64,000 nt of DNA from positions 496,001 to 560,000 of the forward strand of contig JAUJYZ010001292.1 of the NCBI GenBank assembly GCA_033675265.1. The letters run 5' to 3'. This DNA is from Actinostola sp. cb2023. Lineage: Eukaryota > Cnidaria > Anthozoa > Actiniaria > Actinostolidae. Both the position numbers and the translations under genes were made by a program. This document shows positions 55,548 to 64,000 of the stretch, piece by piece. A model generated the notes under the pieces. The model searched no databases. It was not told the origin of the DNA and worked only from the letters and a program-made list of their open reading frames with translations. Numbering within the stretch: position 1 is the first letter of the stretch; each line of letters opens with the position of its first letter.

Positions 55548-57535
55548 GTATCACGATTTTCAAGTCACTTTGTTTTATTTTGAGACGTCAATATTTTGTG
55601 GTATTGACGTCTCGAAAATTACCGCGCGCGATTGGCTCACAGGATATGATTGACAGTGAAAATGACATTTTTTAAATAATAATAATAATAATAAGTTTTA
55701 TTTTTATAGCGCTAATTCCGTAAAGCTAGGCCATTAGCGCTTTACAAGTAATTATAATTACAGTCAACTCTCCGCTAACGGACACTCTCGTAAGCGGACA
55801 GCTCTACTTACGGACACCTTTTCAAATCCCCGTTTTACCTCCCAGTCAAACTCTGTATTTACACATTCCCGTAAGCGGACACTCCGGCTCTCGTAAGCGG
55901 ACGCGGACACTTTTGAAAATGAAAATTGGATTTTTCTTTTGTTTACGCTCTCTCGTAAGCGGACACACCATATTATTATAATAATGGACTTTATAATATA
56001 ATTATCGATGAAATATCTATATTTCCGAGTCTCCTTCGAAAAATTGATATCTTCACACGTGAAGATAACATGTTATCTTCACATGTAAAGATATCATATC
56101 GTAAAGTAAAAATTATTTCAAAACAAAAAAAATGTTTCATCGATAATTATATAATAAACAGAATATTACATGGTCGCTTGGAGATACGAATTTTATCTTC
56201 TCGTGTTGAATATCTCTCACTCGTTCGCTGCGCTCACTCGTGAGAGATATCATCAACACTCGAAGATAAAATTCGTATCTCCGCGAGCCCATGTAATATC
56301 CTCTATTTCGGCAATGGAATTTGTCTTTAATTTGCAATAAATCAACAAAAATATGACCTTTTACAGAGCAACAGAACAGTGGGGATCGGTTTTGTCAAAT
56401 CTCCATTTGTCCGCGGGGAAGCAAGGTGTACGGTTCAGTTGCTATTTTTCTCTACCGATTTAAAAAACGTAATTAACTCTCCCGTAAGCGGACATCCACC
56501 CTATTTTTCTTTGGTGTCCGCTTACGGGAATAATTCTCATAAGCGGACAGCTCTATACTAACGGACACTTTTTTCAATTCCCGAGGGTGTCCGCTTACGA
56601 GAGAGTTGACTGTACTGGGATTTGGTATCTGGCTTTCAACTACAATGCGAATGCAGGAATGTTCTTTGATTTTTCAAGGAAAATTCAAGGTTATTCCACA
56701 GTAAAAAGGAGTTTCTACAATGCAGTATTATCAGTATTATGTTATGTGTATAAACAAGGGAAGCTAAGGTCGTAGTTAAGGTGAGGAGAAATGATTCTGT
56801 CAAACCTCATTCACAGCTAAAATTTCATTTCACGGCGAAAGCTACGAACACTCTATTTTCTTGATAAAACTTGATGCTGTAAAAGTGTAAATTACAATCA
56901 GGCACACGATGAAAACCTTGATCCAGTAAGACAATAAAACAGTTATTATAATTATTTGGTCGTTTGTTTATTGCAGAATAACATTGAATGAAGTTGAATG
57001 AATTTACAGTGAAAGTTGTTCTTTGCCGTGAAAATCCGGCCAATCTTGTAGAATCTTGTGCTTAATTTGCCGCCTTTTGAGCTATTTTCCACCCTGCATT
57101 GGACTTGACGTCGACTGACATATTGCAGTCACATTTGCACTTGTATATACAGAAGATTGAGGGTTAAAACATCGTTGAATTTTCACGAAATTATATTTAC
57201 TGAATCGATTCACTTTCAATCCGGCGAACCGTACGATAAACTTTGGATTTGTTTTCATTCGCTTTTCTGCCAAAATAAGAGATGAAATGCTTGTCATGAC
57301 ATAAAAGAGGAAGCTTGTCAATAGTTCTCTATAATCGCTATCATGTCAGTTAACTTGTTTAAACTGTCATGTTAACTTTTTTTCTAATCTTTTTGTATAA
57401 AAGCAAAAAGAGTTTTCAAAAACTTCAAATCGTAGCTACGTCAACGCGCGAGGTTGTGAGAATTTGAACCAAATCAGAATGCTTTCCTTGTTATTTTATT
57501 AGTTTTTCTTGCAAATTATTGTAGAATCGTGATAC
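55548..57535. mobile_element. TIR element inside the transposase gene
   Basis: Ends GTATCACGATT and AATCGTGATAC. It contains the Tc1-type MITE 55759-56614, a TTTTGAGACGTCAAT hairpin at 55570-55610 and an (AAT)n..AAGTTTTATTTTTATAGCGC tail at 55676-55710. No own transposase. Confidence 0.65.
55759..56614. mobile_element. Tc1/mariner-type MITE with GTAAGCGGACA repeats
   Basis: TA flanks, ends CAGTCAACTCTC and GAGAGTTGACTG. CGTAAGCGGACAC-type motifs occur at least nine times near both ends. The centre (56000-56300) is a large palindrome (GAAGATAACATGTTATCTTC and CTCACTCG/CGAGTGAG). Confidence 0.9.
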
Positions 57536-57815
57536 AAAACTAATTGCGCAATTAGTTTATAATGCCAGTGGACACAATGAGGCTGATTTGGCAAGAATAT
57601 TGGCAATTAAGAACATAACACTTGTAAAGTTACCAGCATATAGCTACGATCTGAACCCGATAGAAATGGCCTCTGGTCTTGCTAAATCCATTTCAAGACA
57701 AAATCCAGGTGCATTACAAGAGAACACGATGCTAGCTATAGTGAATGCTTTCCTGGGCATTAATGTCCAGATCGTGAGAAGGTATTACCGGAAAGCATGG
57801 AAAATTTTGCGTTAA

Positions 57816-59464
57816 GATTGTTTGTCCCACAATAATTAAGTATACTCTGAATTCATCCCAATTTTGGTTCTTTTATCTGTTGAACAAGTGTTGAACAATT
57901 CATGAATAAAGTAATATTTATAAAATACAAAGTTATTTTAAAATAAAGCCAAATCTCTTGTGTATTTAATGTCTCCTGTGTATTGACATAAACACTGTTC
58001 TGGTTGAGTGATAGTGACTAAATAACAACTATTACGCACTAACAACTTTGATTTTATTTCACGGTTTTAGTGCTTGCGCTCTACCAGAATGCTCTGCGAA
58101 TTTTCTTTCTTATTCAGATTTGTATTCCCTCATGAGAATAGCAAGACAATTGGTGCTAATTATCTCAGTAGCAAAAGGAAATGTTGCAAAGCATTCTGGT
58201 ACTTGTAGTGTATGACCCCATCATGCAAGTCGCCTATTCTAGCAGTTCCTTTGTACTAACTGAACAGATAAATGATCTAACTTGCTTACTACTTTTTAAA
58301 ATCTCGTCGACCTCGACCTTTTTTTCACTTGGGTATCCATCCCACTTCCTGGCTGCCTTGGTGAGGAAAATGATAACAAACACTAATGCCAATCTCCTGA
58401 ATCTCTGGTATTTCTATATATCTCAACAATGCTGGCCACTTGGGTGTCTCGTTGGTAGCGGAATAATTAGCTGGTTGATTTACGTGCTCTACCTACCAGT
58501 TTCGATGAATAAGCCGCTCAGTTGTACTTTGAAATCGGCTGCAAATTATAAAACATACAGTTTTTGAATTTCAAATGGTCCTCCATATTTATACTTTTAC
58601 GTACATGAATAAAGACATACACCAATAAACTTACATTATTTAGGAATCGATTATTTTTCTTCGATTCGTTCTCTTCATCCGCGTGTTTTGAGTTGGGTTC
58701 AATCTTGAAGAGCAGGAAGAATTCAAAGCTAATCCCAGTTTGCAAACAAAATGTCTTCCCAATGTTATTTATATTTGTATAAATGTATACTACAACGTTT
58801 CTGCAATTGAGCGTGTATACAGATGTCATGTTTTAATCATCCGTCCCCTCAAGTATACACCTATTTCAATAAAGGACATCAGTCCATAGGCTTTTTGTAT
58901 TTTTCATACACGTGATGACGGCTAGTGTTCTATTTTATCAAATCTTAGTTGTAATAAAATATTTCGAGATCTGAGTCGCATAGAAGTCGTTTATGCGTTT
59001 TTCCTAAGGAAAGTTAAAATAAACTATTGCCGTTTGGCCGAACTGTGCACGGACCAAAGTACAATTCCAATATCAACAAAAAGAACTCAATAAAGACGTC
59101 ACAACTGACAAAGTACAAAAACGCGAGATTAGGGGCAAGCGATCGGACAGGATGTCGTAAGCTCTTTGAAGAGCGCTTCAAGAGAGCTGATTAGAGAAGA
59201 ATCTCGTCTCTCTTAAATGGACCCACTCGCGTAGATGAAAATAAACAATTAATTACTGAGAACACTAGAGGTTACACCTTTGTACGAATATGGAGAACCA
59301 AAAATCACAATTCTTATAGTTTTCGCCAAAGAACTACATTAGGGAGCTATTTCTGAAAATAGTGCAAAAACTTTGGACACATTTTTTTTCGTGTAACTGA
59401 GCTACATATATGTATATAGTCGCAGCGTATCCCATTCACACCAAACCTTGTTTAGTTAAACTAA
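57816..59464. other. Intergenic sequence
   Basis: Contains a CACGGTTTTAGTGCTTGCGC motif at 58060 and a short hairpin 58083-58203 (ACCAGAATGCTCTGC and complement). An open frame at 58181-58567 resembles no known protein. A partial MITE end (CCCATTCACACCAAACC) at 59431-59460 precedes the next element. Confidence 0.45.
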
Positions 59465-59700
59465 TACCCCATTCACACCAAACCTTGTTTAGTTAAACTA
59501 GGTTTATTCTCGCTTCTCTAATTCGAGGGCATTTAATTTCACAAGAATCAAACTACCTGGAATTTATACTGTGCAACATAAAGGACAGTTTCCCAGCAGT
59601 TTTGCCTGCCAAAGATTTCATGGCGTCTGTAGATAATTTTCTAAACCTGTTTAGTTAAACCACCTTAAACCATGTTTAAGCCTTGGTGTGAACGGGGTAT
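59465..59700 (+). mobile_element. TACCCCGTTCACACC MITE, copy 2
   Basis: Relative of 34168-34411 in the same orientation, ends TACCCCATTCACACCAA and TTGGTGTGAACGGGGTA. Confidence 0.9.
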
Positions 59701-59879
59701 TATAAGACAGCGCGCTCTCTATCACAGGAAACCCATCGAAAAAGACGCACAAATATTAGTTCTATTTATTATTTAGTAGCCTCAGAAGCAATGGTTGGGC
59801 TGCCTGTGGTATTATTGTGTTTAATAAACTTTGTTTCACAGGTTAATGAAACCACTCTAGTAATACTAAATAGCACCAA

Positions 59880-60110
59880 GGAAACAATAGTGCAAACACT
59901 AAAACCATGAAACAGTGCATGTCTTTTGTTTTCTACTGTTTCTTTGGTGCTATTTAGCACTAACTAGTTTGTACTGTTTCACGGTTTTAGTGTTTGCACT
60001 CTACTAAATAGTGCAATGTTTTTTTGTTTTCTATTGTTTCATTAGTGCTATTTAGCACTAACTATAGTTTGTACTGTTTCACGGTTTTAGTGTTTGCACT
60101 CTAGAAAACA
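59880..60110. repeat. Direct and inverted repeats of a TTTCACGGTTTTAGTG motif
   Basis: TGTTTCACGGTTTTAGTGTT and GCACTCTA occur twice directly (59975 and 60077) and once inverted (59888-59920), separated by GTGCTATTTAGCACTAACTA. Related copies are at 58055 and 62620-62765. Confidence 0.8.
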
Positions 60111-60380
60111 ATACACTAGAAATAGCTCTATATTTCGTACTATTCAGCAGCTGAAAACTGAACTGCAAATAACCATTTTCAACTTGCTATTTTATTGATT
60201 TTGTTTGATTTCCGTTATAGCTAGAGTCTTCCATCGCAAGCTCATTACGTGCAAGGTACAAAATACCTGCACAAAGAAGACAATAATGACGTACATAACT
60301 AACAAAGTACAAGTTAAGAAAGCGAGATAAGGGCCATGCAACCGCACAGGTTGTGACAAGTCGTGGCAGAACGGCTCATC

Positions 60381-61408
60381 TTAAGGTATCAGGGTACCCC
60401 AAACGACCATCATGCACACAACACGCTCTAGCGCGTACTCGTTACGTTAAAACCTCTATAAAGTATACATTTTCTGAAAGCTGAATAAATGCAGAATTCA
60501 ATAAAACAATTAGTTTTTAGAACACAAACAGTATATTTGAAATAGGTAAAAAAGTTCAGATTTTCACATCACTATCATCGCCGAGGTCCCATACAGCCGC
60601 AATTTATCGGAAATCCTCGACTAATACCTTTATAAGCTCATGAGATATAGCTTACAAAAAAGGTGTCTCCGTTTATCGATAAATTAACCTGTTGCGTTTT
60701 TATACGGTCCTAATCTTCGAGCTCTGCAAAACTGCAAAACACTTTACAAAACAAGTTATAACTTTCGAAGGAAATTGAATATTAAAATTCGGAGACAACT
60801 TTTTGAAGAATATTTATTTGACAAAGTATCTACCAAATTTCAGCTAAATCGGATAAAATACCTTTGACCCGGAACTCAAAATGTGCGCTTGATTCACAGC
60901 TATTTTGTTTCCGAAATAAAGGCAAAAGAGTTTTCAAGTCAAGTGACGCCTTTGTTTACACAAGCGTCCATAATCCACCACAAATATGTGATCCAATACC
61001 TGATGACATATGAATGTCAGTCAAAAGCAGATCGCCTTACAGTAGTAACACAACGTGGCAGGAAAACAAAGTTACTGCTGGCGGAAAATACAAGCATTTT
61101 GACCGTGAGTGGTTTCGCATCGTTATTCAAAGATGTTTTGAGTGAGCAGTTACGATTTTTGGATACTTTCTTCGCATCTGAATCTTAGTGGAAAGTCTGT
61201 TGCGTGAGTGCTGTTGACAGCTTGCTTGTCAACATCTTTTTGCATCAAATGAAACCAAAATTCGTTTTTTGATTCTAACTTTTTAGGAAAAAAATATTTT
61301 TAGATTCTGTTTTTTGGAGATGATAGATAATATTCAATTTGATTTGATTGTCAAAAAAAATCAAAACCGGTGGTTTGAAAGGTTTTTTGGGGTACCCTGA
61401 TACCTTAA
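60381..61408. mobile_element. TTAA-flanked non-autonomous element
   Basis: TTAA, then GGTATCAGGGTACCCCAAA; right end TTTGGGGTACCCTGATACC, then TTAA. A piggyBac-like target. An ORF of about 100 codons inside (60883-61188) matches nothing I know. Its right TTAA is shared with the next element. Confidence 0.85.
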
Positions 61409-61740
61409 GGTGACTCGGCGCACTCGTCTATGACAAACTTTGGGTCGTAACTTCCTCTGCTTTTATGCAATTGCTTTTAAACATTGGCAACAATTAGAGC
61501 TACCATTCACCTATAATACAATATAATTCGATTGCACTGCAGAACAACTTTTTTAATAATATTAGAACCTAAGTAAAGTCAATGTTTTGGATAAATTGGA
61601 TCTTGCGAAAAATCTGTCCGTTTTTTTGGGATGAAAGTTTTAGAATCACTTTAGATTGACATAATTCATAACCTGACCAAGTTTTAGCAAAATCGTTGCA
61701 TGGCCGAGCTAAAGCACGGCCGCATGAAGGCCACCATGTA

Positions 61741-63638
61741 TTAAGGTGACTCGATGGGATTTTTCTGTAGCGATACCTCTTGCGTTTGAAACATAATTGT
61801 GCATTTGTGAACGATCTATTGGTAAATTGAGTATTACAACATTGTTACAGAAAGGTCAAAGTTTCTAATGAAGTATGTTTTATGGCGATCGGCGTTACTA
61901 TGGCAACGCTGAGAGAGAATTCCTCTTTTTACATATCCTCGATTTCTATAGATTCTAGGAATATTTTGGGAAAATGCTCTTGTGATCTAGTTCTAGTGAA
62001 TACAAGCAAATTCTGTGAGAGCGTTTTTGAGATATCTTCGATTACATTTAATTTTTGAGTAAATAATTCAAGCGTAAATAAAGCATTTAAATCAATCACC
62101 TGAAATCCAAGTAAATCTGGCGTATTAAAACTCAATTTTAGACTTGAATTGTTGCAATGATATTGAACTACTTTTTTGGAAAAGTTGAGAGAAATCGCTC
62201 GCAATGATATCGGAAAATGTGAGCTCAAGTCATACACGATGAGGTGTTTACTTTGCTCTTGTTGTCCACCATTCGTTCTATTTTTACTAAAAAAGTCATA
62301 ATTAAAAATGCCGTTGATAAATTTTGTTTAAAATTGATTATGCTCAAATTTAGATTGTGGCTGATATGTTCTTGTAAAATCACGCTCATTGAAACATTTT
62401 AAGGCCGCCAAATATAAGCTTCAAATCATAACATTTTTCAACCAGTTTCAGGAGTTGTAAGTTGTTGATCATTATGCAGCTCTTTTGTTCTAGTTTGGCA
62501 CCTTCTCTTGTGCATTCCACCTTGCGAACGCTCTTCCGAAATATGCTAATCTGCTAGGACAGTTTTATTCTAAGAAAACATTGGCCTTTTATCGTAAAAT
62601 TAGAGCGATTGTGTGATAGAGTACAAACCATATGTCTGTGAAACAGTACTAACTAATTAGTACTAAATAGCACTGATGAAACAATAGAAAACAATAGAGA
62701 TAACACTATTTAGTACTATTTAGTAATAGTACTATTTCACGGACATATGGTTTGCACTCTATTACATTGCTTTTATTTTTGTCTATTGTTATTATAATAC
62801 TGCAGATTAGCACATTTCGGAAGAGCGTTCGGAAGGTGGAATGCATAAGAGAAGGTGCCAAACTAGAACAAAAGAGCTGCATGATAAATCAACAACTTAC
62901 AACTACTGAAACTGGTTGAAAAATGTTATGATTTGAAGCTTATATTTGGCGGCCTTAAAATGTTTCAATGAGCGTGATTTTACAAGAACATATCAGCTAC
63001 AATCTAAATTTGAGCATAATCAATTTTAAACAAAATTTATCAACGGCATTTTTAATTATGACTTTTTTAGTAAAAATAGAACGAATGGTGGACAACAAGA
63101 GCAAAGTAAACACCTCATCGTGTATGACTTGAGCTCATATTTTCCGATATCATTGCGAGCGATTTCTCTCAACTTTTCCAGAAAAGTAGTTCAATATCAT
63201 TGCAACAATTCAAGTCTAAAATTGAGTTTTAATACGCCAGATTTACTTGGATTTCAGGTGATTGATTTAATTGCTTTATTTACGCTTGAATTATTTACTC
63301 AAAAATTAAATGTAATCGAAGATATCTCAAAAACGCTCTCACAGAATTTGCTTGTATTGACTAGAACTAGAGACAATCATGTCCATTATAAGATCACAAG
63401 AGCATTTTCCCAAAATATTCCTAGAATCTATAGAAATCGAGGATATGTAAAAAGAGGAATTCTCTCTCAGCGTTGCCATAGTAACGCCGATCTCCATAAA
63501 ACATATTTCATTAGAAACTTTGACCTTTCTGTAACAATGTTGTAATACTCAATTTACCAATAGATCGTTCACAAATGCACAATTATGTTTCAAACGCAAG
63601 AGGTATCGCTACAGAAAAATCCCATCGAGTCACCTTAA
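61741..63638. mobile_element. TTAA foldback, inner element
   Basis: Starts TTAAGGTGACTCGATGGG and ends CCCATCGAGTCACCTTAA; arms of about 810 bp run to 62553 and from 62803. Mirror ORFs (61929-62237 minus, 63120-63545 plus) are the same sequence in both arms and I treat them as non-coding. The loop holds a third palindrome (62618-62770). Confidence 0.9.
62618..62770. mobile_element. Small palindrome in the innermost loop
   Basis: Arms ATAGAGTACAAACCATATGT and its complement, with GTGAAACAGTACTAAC-like inner sequence related to the repeats at 59880-60110. Confidence 0.8.
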
Positions 63639-64000
63639 GCACTGAAATTATCATGCGGCCGTGCTTTAGCTCCAACGATTTTGCTAAAACTTGGTCAGGT
63701 TATGAATTATGTCAATCTAAAGTGATTCCAAAACTTTCCTCCAAAAAAAACGGACAGATTTTTCGCAAGATCCAATTTTATCCAAAACATTGACTTTACT
63801 TAAGTTCTAATATTATTAACAAAATGTTCTGCAGTGCAATCGAATTATATTGTGTTATAGGTGAATGATAGCTCTAATATTTGCCAATGTTTTATGGCAA
63901 TTGCATAAAAGCAGAGGAAGTTATGACCCAAAGTTTGTCATAGACGAGTGCGCCGAGAATTATAACGGAGTCAACTTAAATGTTTCCAGTCCGGTAGATG

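Larger units (their letters stand above)
55060..57815 (+). pseudogene. Tc1/mariner-superfamily (IS630-like) transposase pseudogene
   Basis: The first part (55075-55560) encodes a helix-turn-helix region (NDVPTYSAVRALLKKLHM) and the first catalytic block, DPARMYFFDETSF, then YGRTESGYR and HSVLGLCEFNEGFIQAIPIE up to LICD. An A7 run at 55184-55190 shifts the frame between the two. After 'CD' the gene is broken by 55548-57535. The C-terminal block resumes at about 57536 with YNASGHNEADLARI and LPAYSYDLNPIEMASGLAK, the third catalytic region. DDE transposases cut and join DNA at TA sites; this copy cannot be functional. Confidence 0.85.
61405..63979. mobile_element. 2.6-kb TTAA foldback, outer element
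   Basis: Starts TTAAGGTGACTCGGCGCACT and ends GAGTCAACTTAA; the arms 61405-61740 and 63639-63979 are inverted copies. It is split in its loop by the inner foldback 61741-63638. Confidence 0.85.

Noticed and set aside
58181..58567. Plus-strand ORF of 128 codons with hydrophobic stretches
   Set aside because: Begins inside a hairpin repeat, with no recognisable motif and no ATG context; likely chance.
60883..61188. ORF of about 100 codons inside a TTAA element
   Set aside because: No match to piggyBac transposase or any domain I know; the element is too short to be autonomous.

Overview
The window is animal (metazoan) nuclear DNA. It is AT-rich, holds spliced genes with GT/AG introns and consistent phases, and is packed with non-autonomous DNA transposons, inverted-repeat (foldback) elements and minisatellites. 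No bacterial operon, rRNA, tRNA or CRISPR array was seen. The divergent FERM gene, the lineage-specific TPR-like family, the Crypton-type recombinase and the many hairpin MITEs fit an invertebrate, possibly an early-branching one such as a sponge or cnidarian. I cannot name the species.

Left part (about 2.3-27.7 kb, minus strand): one long gene for a protein 4.1 (EPB41/coracle-type) FERM protein. I assembled 14 coding exons by hand, from a start codon at 27679 to an exon ending at 2335. All 13 junctions agree in phase, giving about 414 residues: FERM lobes F1, F2 and F3, the FERM-adjacent segment and the start of an acidic tail. The C-terminus probably lies beyond position 1. Intron 1 (about 10.7 kb) holds a nearly intact Crypton-like tyrosine recombinase gene on the plus strand and a nest of transposons. 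Intron 5 (about 7.5 kb) holds a 4.26-kb foldback element studded with ACAACTGTTGT palindromes. Splice sites in this gene have been caught up in tandem duplication: 13 copies of a 63-bp unit repeat the 3' splice site of the F3 exon.

Middle (28.0-46.2 kb): a transposon nest at least four insertions deep (28.0-32.7 kb), several MITEs, then three plus-strand paralogues of an unrecognised helical-repeat (TPR-like) family. Copy 1 (35.6-36.7 kb) has lost the middle exon, copy 2 (39.7-42.3 kb) has three exons, and copy 3 (44.8-46.2 kb) has no intron.

Right part (46.3-64 kb): no convincing host gene. It holds a 1.86-kb, 28-bp minisatellite; MITEs; a 3.8-kb block with a G/T-rich core bounded by two identical-looking 340-bp direct repeats; a Helitron protein remnant; a Tc1/mariner-superfamily transposase pseudogene broken by a nested element; and TTAA-flanked elements, including a 2.6-kb palindrome made of one foldback inserted in the loop of another.

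The host genes show no obvious functional link to one another. The protein 4.1 gene should act in the membrane skeleton; the TPR-like family's role is unknown. The most unusual signals are the duplicated splice-site arrays, the nested palindromes and the G/T-rich block.
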